Notes: generated by a model from the sequence alone, not told the origin. 64,000 bases of DNA from an uncultured Oscillospiraceae bacterium (GCA_947632005.1 CANRNU010000005.1:20084-84083), one strand, 5' to 3'; positions 33,231 to 41,523 are shown, numbered from the stretch's first letter. Numbers and translations are program-made.

Positions 33231-34120
33231 AAAACAACGATTGGGAGCAGGAACTGCACCTCTACCGCCTGGACCCGGCGCCGCCAAGAAGGGCCACCTT
33301 TCAGGACTATATCGTGCCCTATTTCGCCGACGGGGATATAACGCACTTTTTCGAGTTCCTGCACTATTACGAGCCCGTCCTGAACAAGCGTGTCATGGGC
33401 TGGGTCGCCAACTATGAAATGCGCGGCCATTTCCCTGATCTGAAGCAGGCCGCTGTTGTCGGTATGCTGAAGGCTCTGGCGCGGTACGATATATCCCGCG
33501 GCACGGACTTTCTTGTGTATGCCAAGCTTTACATTAAAAATGAGGTGGATGATTACGTCCGCACCATGCGGACCGGCTTCACCGTCCAGAGCAGCGACGC
33601 CTACAAGGCCCTCAAAAAGGCCATGGCGATATACGGCCAGCGGCCCGACTCCGGGGATGAGACGATAACCCTCATCGCCGCTGAGATCGGCAAGTCTGTG
33701 GAGGAAACGACGGATATCCTCACCGCCGGCCTGCGGAATATGAATTTCGCGGACTTCTACAGCAGGTACGCCGACGACGATGACGACGAGACCGCCGAGG
33801 ATGTGACGCGGAGCGATTCCTCCGAGCCGTACCGCCTGTATACGCGGCTACTCCGCGAGGAAGCACTGCTGTCCGCCTATGCCAATCTGGACTATCGGGA
33901 GCGCGCCATTGTCGCCGCCCGCCTGGGGTTTTGCATGGACTGCCTGGGAACGGAGTATATCACCACAGCGGAAGACGGCTCCACCGTCCAGCGCAAAATC
34001 AAAAAGCAGGCCTATGCCGACATCGCCATCGACCACACCCTCTCCTCCCCCTCCACCGCCGAGCGCATATACCACCAGGCGATAGAGAAGCTGCGGAAAG
34101 CGATGGAGGAGGAAGGCTAG
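33227..34120 (+). CDS. Sigma-70-family factor encoded by the mobile island
   Basis: 297 aa. Region 2 is readable as LKQAAVVGMLKALARYDISRG and FLVYAKLYIKNEVDDYVR, region 3 follows, and a region-4-like C-terminus begins around LDYRERAIVAARLGF but carries an insertion (EYITTAEDGSTVQRK) before the last helix. It would direct RNA polymerase to island promoters, perhaps with the DUF6076 protein as partner or control. Start overlaps the upstream stop by ATGA. Confidence 0.82.
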   Translation: MKNNDWEQELHLYRLDPAPPRRATFQDYIVPYFADGDITHFFEFLHYYEPVLNKRVMGWVANYEMRGHFPDLKQAAVVGMLKALARYDISRGTDFLVYAKLYIKNEVDDYVRTMRTGFTVQSSDAYKALKKAMAIYGQRPDSGDETITLIAAEIGKSVEETTDILTAGLRNMNFADFYSRYADDDDDETAEDVTRSDSSEPYRLYTRLLREEALLSAYANLDYRERAIVAARLGFCMDCLGTEYITTAEDGSTVQRKIKKQAYADIAIDHTLSSPSTAERIYHQAIEKLRKAMEEEG

Positions 34121-34129
34121 GGATAAAGG

Positions 34130-34163
34130 AACCCACACGGATGTTCATCCGGGCGGGTTTTCT
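34130..34163 (+). terminator. Imperfect terminator
   Basis: AACCC...GGAT-GTTC-ATCC...GGGTT stem with two mismatches, ending in TTTTCT, after the sigma gene. Confidence 0.65.
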
Positions 34164-34221
34164 ATGCCTTTGTTTCCAAACTATAATTAACACTTCATAA
34201 GCAACCACTCATATTATTTGT

Positions 34222-34770
34222 TTAACTCCGTTTTCGCCATTCTATGTCTCCAACCGTACAGCTTGATGTCCAGTATTTCCCTTTAAGATTATCCATATCC
34301 CCATTTAGAACCATCCGACATGTACCTCGTTGAGTTGGATTTTCACGCTCATGTAATGCGGACGGATCAGTAACATAAGTATAGTATAATACGTCAGCTC
34401 TATGTTCCTGCACGATCACTCCAGAAATTGTATAACTTGTATTAATATCTGTTCTTGTAGTTATCTCCACTGAAAGCCATGTTTGCTTCACATATATTGT
34501 AAGTTCTTTTTCGCCCTTTTGTCCGTTGAACTCATATGAGATACTACCATCATATTGTTCATTAAAAACAGGTGGTCTGTTCCACGGAATAAAACGCCAA
34601 AGCCATTTCTCATATACTACAAAAAGAATACTAACGCCAGAGATTGCATATCCGATGTAAGAAGAATAATCACCGAATGATCCCGGCTTTTTTATAAACC
34701 AGCAAATAGCAAAAATAGCTGCAGCTATCAAAACCAAGGGCTTTATGAGCTTCTTGATGCGTTCATTCAT
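34222..34770 (-). CDS. cap15: Cap15-like CBASS effector (two membrane helices plus beta-barrel)
   Basis: 182 aa from the ATG at 34770, with GAGG 8 bp upstream overlapping the stop of the CD-NTase gene region. Two membrane helices (KPLVLIAAAIFAICWFI and SSYIGYAISGVSILFVVY) precede a beta-strand-rich domain (YDGSISYEF, KELTIYVKQTWLSVEITTRT, GTCRMVLNGDMDNLKGKYWTSS), the layout of S-2TMbeta/Cap15. In known systems the barrel binds a cyclic dinucleotide and the protein oligomerises to damage the inner membrane and kill the infected cell. A/T-rich compared with the island backbone. Confidence 0.8.
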   Translation of the reverse strand: MNERIKKLIKPLVLIAAAIFAICWFIKKPGSFGDYSSYIGYAISGVSILFVVYEKWLWRFIPWNRPPVFNEQYDGSISYEFNGQKGEKELTIYVKQTWLSVEITTRTDINTSYTISGVIVQEHRADVLYYTYVTDPSALHERENPTQRGTCRMVLNGDMDNLKGKYWTSSCTVGDIEWRKRS

Positions 34771-34780
34771 GCAATTAACC

Positions 34781-35767
34781 TCATTCATACTCATAAAAGC
34801 GAGACAGAGCATCAATAAAATCACATAATTTCCTTAATGCAGTTGCGTTCTCACACAATGGTTTTATGCCGTTCGCTTCTTTATAATCTGTGAAGGAGCC
34901 TTTTGAGCGTAAAAGTAGCGCAATCATCTGATCAAATGCAAAGGCCCTACGATAATAGTTGCAATTATCTAAATACCACTCGTTATCAATGTTCCACAAA
35001 AGTGATTCCAGCATAAATGAACTAACCCCTTCTGCTACGGTCATATATGATGGATCATCTTTCATAAGGTATCGCATCTTTTTTATAATGCGAACCATTT
35101 TCTTATAATAATGATTTGTCCTCTCATTCTTTATGCGCCCATTAGTAATATGCTGTTCAGGATAGTTGATGATTAATGACCCTTCATCAGGGAAAATCAC
35201 AACACCTCCCACATAATTTGTTTCATCTCGATTATAATCTTTCCGATAGTCTCTGTACCTTAAACATGGAACTGTATCCACGTCTTTACGGTATGTGTTT
35301 CCGTGCACTTTGATTGATTTATTCTTACGTTCAACATCCGAACCGAACGTGTATTCTAAGCATTCTTGAACTTCATCTTTAAAAGTTTTTGCCTGGAGAG
35401 GAGCTGTACAAAAACCATAGTCATCGTCAGATTGTGGATAAGCACTACCTGCCGGTCGATATTCTGTTCTAAACACTTCTTCTTGAATTACAGCAATATC
35501 CACATCACTTTGCGTTCTCACATTAGTGTTATTGGCGTAAGATCCCTGAACAAATATCTTAATCTTTCGATCACTTCCAATAGCCTTCAGTTGCAAGGAG
35601 TAAGAATAAGTGTCTGGATACAGCAAATGTATTCCTTCACTGTCATCGGTGAAACCAATACGTTTAAGGGCATCACCTACCAATCGTATCGAATTCTTGC
35701 AAAGCTGGTCCTCAGAGGTACTGAGCGGCTGAGAGTAGTTATCAAGCATATTTTCCGTGAATTTCAT
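34781..35767 (-). CDS. CD-NTase (cGAS/DncV-like nucleotidyltransferase) of CBASS
   Basis: 328 aa from the ATG at 35767, where GGAGGG stands at the right distance; the upstream track ATG is part of that ribosome site. The nucleotidyltransferase core has FVQGSYANNTNVRTQSDVDIAV (the GS helix and D-x-D metal pair) and a third acidic residue in RKDVDTVP. It makes a cyclic oligonucleotide alarm on phage infection. The pairing with a Cap15-like effector resembles CdnE/CdnB-type type I CBASS. Product cannot be read. No Cap2/Cap3 or HORMA/TRIP13 genes are adjacent. Confidence 0.87.
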   Translation of the reverse strand: MKFTENMLDNYSQPLSTSEDQLCKNSIRLVGDALKRIGFTDDSEGIHLLYPDTYSYSLQLKAIGSDRKIKIFVQGSYANNTNVRTQSDVDIAVIQEEVFRTEYRPAGSAYPQSDDDYGFCTAPLQAKTFKDEVQECLEYTFGSDVERKNKSIKVHGNTYRKDVDTVPCLRYRDYRKDYNRDETNYVGGVVIFPDEGSLIINYPEQHITNGRIKNERTNHYYKKMVRIIKKMRYLMKDDPSYMTVAEGVSSFMLESLLWNIDNEWYLDNCNYYRRAFAFDQMIALLLRSKGSFTDYKEANGIKPLCENATALRKLCDFIDALSRFYEYE

Positions 35768-35863
35768 ACAACCCTCCATTACATTTCTCTTAAACTTATC
35801 CTAACTATATCACAACTCCCCGTAAATTCCAAATAATACTTTTGACTGCTTGATACTAAAACA

Positions 35864-35886
35864 CTCCCGGCTGATCCAGCCGGGAG
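35864..35886 (-). terminator. Intrinsic terminator
   Basis: CTCCCGGCTG / CAGCCGGGAG with a 3-nt loop; TGTTTTAG follows on the minus strand, just past the stop of the 49-aa ORF. Confidence 0.8.
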
Positions 35887-35891
35887 CGTCA

Positions 35892-36041
35892 TCATTTTTC
35901 TTCTCCATCTTCACTTTCAGTCGGAGGGTCCGTCTCCTTCAAGTACTCCTCCTCGCACTCACGCTGAGCTTCTACCAAAATGTTGATGGCCTTTTCCATG
36001 GCCCGGTTCATCTTGTAATACATCTCCTGGTAGTCAACCAC
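35892..36041 (-). CDS. 49-aa acidic protein with GTG start (missed by the ORF track)
   Basis: GTG start with AGGAGG at 8 bp, 49 codons, then TGA and a terminator. The protein (VDYQEMYYKMNRAMEKAIN..., acidic tail ending GEEK) is one amphipathic helix plus an acidic tail. Similar short proteins accompany XRE regulators in clostridial mobile DNA, to my recollection. It has a strong promoter shared with the divergent XRE gene region. Function unknown. Confidence 0.72.
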   Translation of the reverse strand: MVDYQEMYYKMNRAMEKAINILVEAQRECEEEYLKETDPPTESEDGEEK

Positions 36042-36061
36042 TGTTCCCCGCCTCCTCTTTA

Positions 36062-36075
36062 GGCTATATATAGCC
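36062..36075. promoter_or_regulatory. Palindromic operator candidate
   Basis: GGCTATATATAGCC, a perfect 14-bp palindrome just downstream of the -10 of the 49-aa ORF promoter. The adjacent XRE protein is its most likely binder. Confidence 0.6.
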
Positions 36076-36077
36076 CA

Positions 36078-36106
36078 ATAGTAGCATGGGTAGCCTACTT
36101 TGTCAA
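36078..36106 (-). promoter_or_regulatory. Promoter of the 49-aa ORF
   Basis: On the minus strand TTGACA, 17 bp, TACTAT. Confidence 0.8.
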
Positions 36107-36146
36107 GGAATCTCCCCTACAATGGAGGCGAGGAGCGTGATGCCTT

Positions 36147-36386
36147 ATGACAGCACAGGAAGCTGTACGCAACCGCATTTTACAGCTTTGTGGGGAGAGA
36201 AATATCACCATCAACAAGCTGGCAACCTTAGCTGCCCTTCCGCCATCCAGCGTGAAGAACATTCTGTATGGGAAAAGCCAGAACCCAAAACTGCTAACCA
36301 TCAAGCTAATCTGCGATGGCCTTGGTATCACATTGAGCGAGTTCTTTGATACTGACGACTTCAACCAATTGGATACCGATACATGA
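36147..36386 (+). CDS. XRE-family helix-turn-helix regulator
   Basis: 79 aa, a single Cro/C1 domain. The helix-turn-helix is ITINKLATLAALPPSSVKNILYG, followed by KNPKLLTIKLICDGLGITLSEFF-like helices 4-5 (here QNPKLLTI...). It is divergent from the 49-aa ORF and probably controls that promoter through the palindrome between them. GCGAGGAG lies about 12 bp upstream of the ATG. Confidence 0.88.
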   Translation: MTAQEAVRNRILQLCGERNITINKLATLAALPPSSVKNILYGKSQNPKLLTIKLICDGLGITLSEFFDTDDFNQLDTDT

Positions 36387-36390
36387 ACAT

Positions 36391-36422
36391 GAGGCGCATC
36401 GGGTTTGTCCCCGGTGCGCCTC
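36391..36422. terminator. Terminator between convergent genes
   Basis: 13-bp stem GAGGCGCATCGGG / CCCGGTGCGCCTC with one G-T pair; T-run modest on either side. Confidence 0.7.
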
Positions 36423-36442
36423 TCATTCTAGTCTTCGCGCTA

Positions 36443-39400
36443 TTACCCCACCATCAGCTTGTTGGTCTTCTTCAAATACTTCGCCGGGATGGGGGCATCC
36501 AGCTTCCACGTGATGTTCATGGGCCGGGAGCCCTCATGCTTGACATAGCTCGCCGTGCCAAGATACGTGTACGCCGCCGCAGTGTTCAGTATCCGGTCCG
36601 ACTTAAACTCCCTGACAAACAGAAGCACACGGCTCCCCTGCTCTCGGTGATGGATGTACCGCTGTCCGGTGGCTGAGTTCTCCGCCGTCGTGCTCTGGCT
36701 CTGCCAGTGGAACAGCTCGCTGTTAATGGAGTAGTCGTTGTACATCGTGGTCGGCGAATAGTCCTTGTCGGCCTTATTGAGCGTCACGAAGAACACATCC
36801 AGCTTCTTCTCCGACAGCCACTTCACACCCTCGCGCACGGTCGCCGGCTTCATAAAGTCCAGCGCCAGCAAAATCTGGTCGCGGGTATATGTACAGTGCA
36901 GGTCCAGGGGACAGTTAAAGCCCACATCCACCGGCGCGTCAATGAAGTCGATATGGTCATACTGATACTTCAACAGTTCCATGAGCTCGCCCAGCATGAC
37001 CGGCGAGTCCGCAAGGGAGCGGAGATCGGCCCGCACCTCCTCGCTGTTCCAATCCTCCGCCGCCTTCAGCCAGATGCTCACATAGAGCATCTGCATCATG
37101 CGCTGCTCGACGGGCGCCATTGCCGCCACATCCACGTCGCCTATCCGCGGCAGCACCTCCAGCAGAAATGCTATCCACCGGCGGGAATCAATGGTCGCCA
37201 GCCGCGGGAAGGCCTTTTTCATGGTCTCCTCCGCAGGCTCTGCGAAACCCTCTATCACATCCGCCCGCGCGCACAGCCGGGAGAAGGTCTCAAATTTATA
37301 GATGGAGCGCGGGACGATATGGTAATAGTCCAGGAAGTTGGCCAGTGTCAGAGGCCGTCCTGTATCCTCCTCAAAGCTGGCGATTCGCGCGATGAGGCCC
37401 GCACTGTTCCCATAGGACGCCCGGATGTTGTCCAGGATGTACTTCGCCGCCTTCTTCTCCAGCTGGACGTAGCATCCCTTGGGAAGTGATACGAACCCGT
37501 CCTTGATCTCCCGGCTAACGCTTCGCGTCGTATTGGAAAGCAGCGCCGAGAACTTGTCCTCAAAATTATACTTCCTGTTTGCCTGGCCAATGAAATCCAG
37601 CACGGTCAGGCATTCCTTATTCTCCGCCAGGCGGAGGCCGCGGCCAAGCTGCTGCAGGAAGATGGTCAGCGACTCGGTGGGCCGCAGGAACAGCACCGTA
37701 TTGACCTCCGGGATGTCCACGCCCTCGTTGTAGATATCCACCACGAAGATAAACCGGATCTCCCCGTCGATGAGCTTTTTCTTGGCCGTCTGCCTCTCCT
37801 CATCCGGGGATTTACCGGTCAGGAATATGGACGGGATGCCGTGTTCATTGAAATAGTCCGACATGAACTGGGCATGCTCCACCGTCACGCAGAAGCCCAG
37901 CCCCTTCACATCGTCGATGTCCGTGACGTATTTGAGCAGTGACGACACCACATGGTCCGCCCGGCGCTTGGCCACCATCCCGCTCAGGGTGTAGAGATTA
38001 GACAGCTCACTCCTGTCATACCCGCCGGCAGACCACCTCAGCTGGTCCAGGTCCACCGTGTCCGTCACGCCAAAATACTGGAACGGGCACAGAAGCTTTC
38101 GGTCAATGGCCTCCGGCAGCCGTATCTCCGCGGCGATACGATTGTTGAAATACGGCAAGATGCTCTTGCCGTCCATTCGCTCCGGCGTCGCGGTCAGGCC
38201 CAGAAGGATTTTGGGCTGGTAGTAGTCGAGCAGCATCTGGTACGTCGGGGCTGCCGCATGGTGGAACTCATCCACGACGATGTAATCGTAGAAGTCCGGC
38301 GAAGTCTTCTCCGTAAACTCTTGGGAGTTGAACGTCTGGATGGAGATGAACAGATTATCGATGCTTTCAGGCCGGAAGCTGCCCACAAACATCTCGCCGA
38401 AATTGGCGTCCTTCAGCACCGCCCGAAACGTATACATGCTCTGCCGGAGGATCTCCTCCCGGTGGGCAACAAACAACAGCCGGCAGGGCTTTTCTGGGTT
38501 CTGCCTGCGAAACCGTTTATAGTCCAGCGCCGAGATGACCGTCTTTCCCGTGCCGGTGGCCGCCACCACAAGGTTTCTGGTGTAGCCCCGCACGGAGCGC
38601 TCTGCATTCAGCTTGTCCAGGATCTCCTGCTGGTAGGAGTAGGGCAGAATGTCCAGGGTATAGGCCTCGGCATTGTTGCTGTCAAAGTACTTTTCCGCCT
38701 TCAGCGCCCGGGCCAGCCGCTCCTTCTGCCCCTCATCGTAGTACTCAAACTCGTTGGAGTTCCAGTAGCTCTCAAATGTCGCGGCGATCTTGTCGATGGT
38801 CTCCGGCAGGTCGCTTTTCGTGACCTTCACGTTCCACTCCAGCCCGCTGGACATGGCGGCGTTGGACAAGTTTGATGAGCCCACGTAGGCCGTGGTGAAG
38901 CCGGTATCTCGATAGAACACATATGTCTTGGCATGCAGGCGTGTCCGCTTCGTGTCATAGCTGACCTTGATCTGGGTGTTGGGCAGTTGGCGGAGCTCCT
39001 CGATGGCCTTCACGTCGGTGGCACCCATATAGGACGTGGTGATGATCCGCAGCGTACCGCCGCGCTGGGTAAACGCGGTAAGCTCATCCATGATGAGGCG
39101 CAGGCCGCTCCACTTGATGAAGGAGACCAGCATATCGATCCGGTCGCTGGTGACGATCTCCTTTTTCAGCTCGGTATACATCTGCGGCTCATGCACCGCG
39201 CCGGTGAAAAGGGAGCTCTGCGCGATGGATGTCACGGGCCGGATGATTTCCGCTTTCTCGTCCAAGGCAAACATGCTGTTTTGCCTATCCAGGAGCGCGA
39301 GAAGCTGCTCCGCGCGCTCCGCCACAGTGAGCTCATCGAAGCCGGCCTCGGATGTTTCCGCGATGATCGTGGAAACGATGCGGTTGACCAGCTCCACCTG

Positions 39401-39598
39401 AGAGTTTACATCGCCGCCATTGTCCTGGACATTTTCAAGGCCTTTCTCCACCACGGCGGCCACATACTTTGCCAGGACCTTTGCCGCCTCCGCAGCGTCA
39501 ATGGGCGCGGTCTGGCTGAGCTTGTCTGTCGCGGCAAGCTCTCTATCCAGCGACTTGTTGATGACCTGTTCGTATATCCCGTTGTGAAGCATGTTCAT
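36443..39598 (-). CDS. PLD-SF2 helicase-DUF3427 protein
   Basis: 1051 aa from the ATG at 39598, which overlaps the tag stop (ATGA); ATG 39592 is equally possible. An N-terminal helical part is followed by a single HKD-type nuclease/PLD domain (RLHAKTYVF...GSSNLS, near 220), an SF2 helicase with AATGTGKT (near 351), VVDEFHHA (near 440), GLTATPERMDG and QQLGRGLR (near 650), and a C-terminal DUF3427-type region with a likely nucleic-acid binding role. Such helicases occur in defence and repair islands. Coupling to the 3-methyladenine glycosylase gene points to handling of damaged or modified DNA. Confidence 0.87.
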   Translation of the reverse strand: MNMLHNGIYEQVINKSLDRELAATDKLSQTAPIDAAEAAKVLAKYVAAVVEKGLENVQDNGGDVNSQVELVNRIVSTIIAETSEAGFDELTVAERAEQLLALLDRQNSMFALDEKAEIIRPVTSIAQSSLFTGAVHEPQMYTELKKEIVTSDRIDMLVSFIKWSGLRLIMDELTAFTQRGGTLRIITTSYMGATDVKAIEELRQLPNTQIKVSYDTKRTRLHAKTYVFYRDTGFTTAYVGSSNLSNAAMSSGLEWNVKVTKSDLPETIDKIAATFESYWNSNEFEYYDEGQKERLARALKAEKYFDSNNAEAYTLDILPYSYQQEILDKLNAERSVRGYTRNLVVAATGTGKTVISALDYKRFRRQNPEKPCRLLFVAHREEILRQSMYTFRAVLKDANFGEMFVGSFRPESIDNLFISIQTFNSQEFTEKTSPDFYDYIVVDEFHHAAAPTYQMLLDYYQPKILLGLTATPERMDGKSILPYFNNRIAAEIRLPEAIDRKLLCPFQYFGVTDTVDLDQLRWSAGGYDRSELSNLYTLSGMVAKRRADHVVSSLLKYVTDIDDVKGLGFCVTVEHAQFMSDYFNEHGIPSIFLTGKSPDEERQTAKKKLIDGEIRFIFVVDIYNEGVDIPEVNTVLFLRPTESLTIFLQQLGRGLRLAENKECLTVLDFIGQANRKYNFEDKFSALLSNTTRSVSREIKDGFVSLPKGCYVQLEKKAAKYILDNIRASYGNSAGLIARIASFEEDTGRPLTLANFLDYYHIVPRSIYKFETFSRLCARADVIEGFAEPAEETMKKAFPRLATIDSRRWIAFLLEVLPRIGDVDVAAMAPVEQRMMQMLYVSIWLKAAEDWNSEEVRADLRSLADSPVMLGELMELLKYQYDHIDFIDAPVDVGFNCPLDLHCTYTRDQILLALDFMKPATVREGVKWLSEKKLDVFFVTLNKADKDYSPTTMYNDYSINSELFHWQSQSTTAENSATGQRYIHHREQGSRVLLFVREFKSDRILNTAAAYTYLGTASYVKHEGSRPMNITWKLDAPIPAKYLKKTNKLMVG

Positions 39599-40185
39599 TC
39601 CTCCGCCTGTTCCACGTCCCCGCTCTCCACCAGCTCCCGATACCGGAAGCACTCCTTCACGTGGTCGTTGATGATCCCGCAGGCCTGCAGGTGGGCATAG
39701 ACGGTCACGCTGCCGATGAACTTCATGCCCCGCTTCTTCAGGTCTCCGGCGATGCGGTCGGAGAGTTCGTTGGACGCCGGGATATGGCCTAACTCATGCC
39801 CTTTATAGAGCATCGTCTTCCCGTCGGTCCAGCCCCAGAGATAGTCCGAAAACGTGCCAAACTCCGCCCGGATGCGCTGGACGCACCGGGCGTTTTTGAT
39901 GACCGCCTCGATCTTCCGCCGGGAGCGGATCATGCCGGGCGCGGCCATGATGCGCTCCACATCCTCATCGGTGTAGGCCGCCACCTTGTCATAATCGAAC
40001 CCGTCAAAGCAGCCCCGGAATATCTCCCGCTTGCGCAGCACCGTGTCCCAGCTCAGGCCGCACTGCATGGCCTCCAGCATGAGAAACTCAAACTGCTTGC
40101 GGTCGTCATGGACCGGCACGCCCCACTCCTCGTCGTGGTAGCGTGTCTGCCGCTCATTCATCAGGCACCAGGGACATCTCTGCAT
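39595..40185 (-). CDS. tag: DNA-3-methyladenine glycosylase I
   Basis: 196 aa. It excises 3-methyladenine from DNA. The zinc snap of Tag is complete at the canonical positions: Cys4 and His17 (RCPWCLMNERQTRYHDEEW), with the C-terminal His and Cys in HVKECF; the catalytic Glu38 sits in FLMLEAMQCGLSW. Length is normal. Its stop overlaps the start of the PLD-helicase gene, so the two are translationally coupled, an unusual partnership for a repair enzyme. Confidence 0.94.
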   Translation of the reverse strand: MQRCPWCLMNERQTRYHDEEWGVPVHDDRKQFEFLMLEAMQCGLSWDTVLRKREIFRGCFDGFDYDKVAAYTDEDVERIMAAPGMIRSRRKIEAVIKNARCVQRIRAEFGTFSDYLWGWTDGKTMLYKGHELGHIPASNELSDRIAGDLKKRGMKFIGSVTVYAHLQACGIINDHVKECFRYRELVESGDVEQAEE

Positions 40186-40257
40186 AGCAAAACCTCATCC
40201 ACTGCATTATCTTTTTTTCGGCAGATTTTAAGAAAACTCCAAAATCTGCCGAAGTTT

Positions 40258-40536
40258 TTACCTAGCCCTCACGCCAGGGTACTCCACGTCCACGGCTACA
40301 CCGAACATATCCTCCACCTCGCCGGCCAGGACAATCTCCGCCGCCAAGCCAGGGTTTGTCTCCAGCTGCTCTGTCATATACCGGGCCGCCTCCTCATGCC
40401 GGGTGCCCGTGATGACATATATGCCATCCTTCGCGCCTATCCGGCGCAGGGGCAGGCGCGTCACCTGGTCCGGCCTGGCCTCCGCCCGCAGCGCGTCCCG
40501 CCACACCTCGCGATAGCTTCTCAATATGATGCTCAT
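40258..40536 (-). CDS. Hypothetical 92-aa protein
   Basis: AAAGGAG precedes the ATG. A small alpha/beta protein with no motif I recognise: VTRLPLRRIGAKDGIYVITGTRHEEAARY in the middle and an acidic EVEDMFGVAVDVEYPG end. It sits between tag and another short gene on the same strand and may share their transcript. Confidence 0.6.
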   Translation of the reverse strand: MSIILRSYREVWRDALRAEARPDQVTRLPLRRIGAKDGIYVITGTRHEEAARYMTEQLETNPGLAAEIVLAGEVEDMFGVAVDVEYPGVRAR

Positions 40537-40599
40537 ATATAGTTCTCCTTTTCATTTTACCGCAAAGCCGCTTATCCGGCAATGCCAAGTTGGCTGTCG

Positions 40600-40791
40600 T
40601 CAGTCCTCATCGTCCCACAAAAAGTCATAGAACATCATCTCACCGATGCTGAAGGGGCGGTCCTGCTCGGCCTTTTTCATCTTTCTGTACGTCTCGCCGT
40701 CCACCGTGATGGTACGTTCCTCAAAGACCTTTTTCTTCCCGAACAGGCCGTATTTCTCCACCTGGACCGGCGCTCTGACTTTGTGATTCAT
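40600..40791 (-). CDS. Hypothetical 63-aa protein
   Basis: The start at 40791 has GGGAGGTG upstream; the longer track start does not. The sequence KYGLFGKKKVFEERTITVDGETYRKMKK and a C-terminal acidic FLWDDED show a small basic/acidic protein. No family recognised. It precedes the 92-aa ORF in the same direction. Confidence 0.6.
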   Translation of the reverse strand: MNHKVRAPVQVEKYGLFGKKKVFEERTITVDGETYRKMKKAEQDRPFSIGEMMFYDFLWDDED

Positions 40792-40870
40792 AAAAACACC
40801 TCCCGGTATCCCCATCCTACGCGCATCGCTGTCCCATAAACTGGTCAGCAGTGAAATTGGGATGTGCGCG

Positions 40871-40899
40871 TTGACAACTCTTCGCTTTTGTGGCAGAAT
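40871..40899 (+). promoter_or_regulatory. Promoter of the SAM-riboswitch transcript
   Basis: TTGACA, 17 bp, CAGAAT; the expected start lies just before the riboswitch P1 stem. Confidence 0.78.
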
Positions 40900-40905
40900 A
40901 ACAGC

Positions 40906-41035
40906 GACCTATAAAGAGTGCGCGAGGGACAAGCCCTGTGACCGCACAGCAACCTGCCGCCGGCAAGGTGCTAAAGCTTGATCGATAGGGCAGGATAACG
41001 GCAACAGCCCCATCGAGACGATGGGGCTGCTTTTT
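40906..41035 (+). ncRNA. SAM-clan riboswitch (SAM-I/IV-type) with expression platform
   Basis: P1 is CCTAT (40908-40912) with ATAGG (40985-40989). P2 is GTGCG with CGCAC and contains GAGGGA...GCCC and a GTGA segment, as in the S-box internal loop. GCAACC, a P3 hairpin (CC-GCC/GGC-GG), and GGTGCTAAA then match the SAM-binding core. Downstream, CGATAGGGC (the 3' side of P1) can pair with GCCCCATCG, the left arm of the terminator. So SAM binding should stabilise P1 and let the terminator form: an OFF switch. It controls the 123-aa ORF. Confidence 0.85.
41005..41035 (+). terminator. Riboswitch-controlled terminator
   Basis: CAGCCCCATCG / CGATGGGGCTG, 3-nt loop, then CTTTTT. Mutually exclusive with pairing of its left arm to the P1 3' strand. 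Confidence 0.9.
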
Positions 41036-41073
41036 CGCTCTTTATGGGATCTTATCTGTAAGGAGCCTGTATC

Positions 41074-41445
41074 ATGGAAAACACGACTGATCAAACCACC
41101 ACCCCGAAGAAGCAGTACATAAGCGAAGGGCGGGTGCACGCCTTTCTCATCTGCGACCACTCTCTCACCGACAACAGCGCAGAGTTCTATGACTGGCTGG
41201 ATGACGAAGGCTTCACCTTCGGCGGCCGCAAGGGCAATTATGGGGTCTGTCCCTGGTGCTATGCGGACATCACGCGAAAACTCTATGCTTTTGGGATGCC
41301 GGGCGTTCAGGTCGTCCCGGCCATCGGCGGCCACGCCATCACCGTCGATGAATTTAAGACGATCTACGCCATCTACAAGAAGTATGAGGGTAAGGAGATC
41401 TTCACCTTCCACACCAGTCGGTTTGATTATGACGCATCGGATTGA
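41074..41445 (+). CDS. SAM-riboswitch-controlled protein, function unknown
   Basis: 123 aa, AAGGAG before the ATG. No membrane segment. Distinct features are FLICDHSLTDNSAEFYDWLDDEGF, a possible metal or redox pair in GVCPWCYADI, and AYGMPG-like FGMPGVQVVPAIGGHAITVDEFKTIYAIYKKYEGKEIF. I recall related proteins of unknown function from clostridial mobile elements. It is not a known methionine or SAM biosynthesis enzyme, which makes the riboswitch control notable. The nuclease gene follows 78 bp downstream in the same direction. Confidence 0.8.
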   Translation: MENTTDQTTTPKKQYISEGRVHAFLICDHSLTDNSAEFYDWLDDEGFTFGGRKGNYGVCPWCYADITRKLYAFGMPGVQVVPAIGGHAITVDEFKTIYAIYKKYEGKEIFTFHTSRFDYDASD

Positions 41446-41523
41446 CAAACCGACGCCTCTGTGACACGATGATATGAAAAGATCCGCGCGGGATAACGCG
41501 GAAAGCACATAAGGAGGAGCAAA

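Noticed and set aside
40906-41035. Cobalamin or T-box element
   Set aside because: GAGGGA...GCCC, GCAACC and GGTGCTAAA match the SAM clan; no B12 box and no T-box sequence is present.
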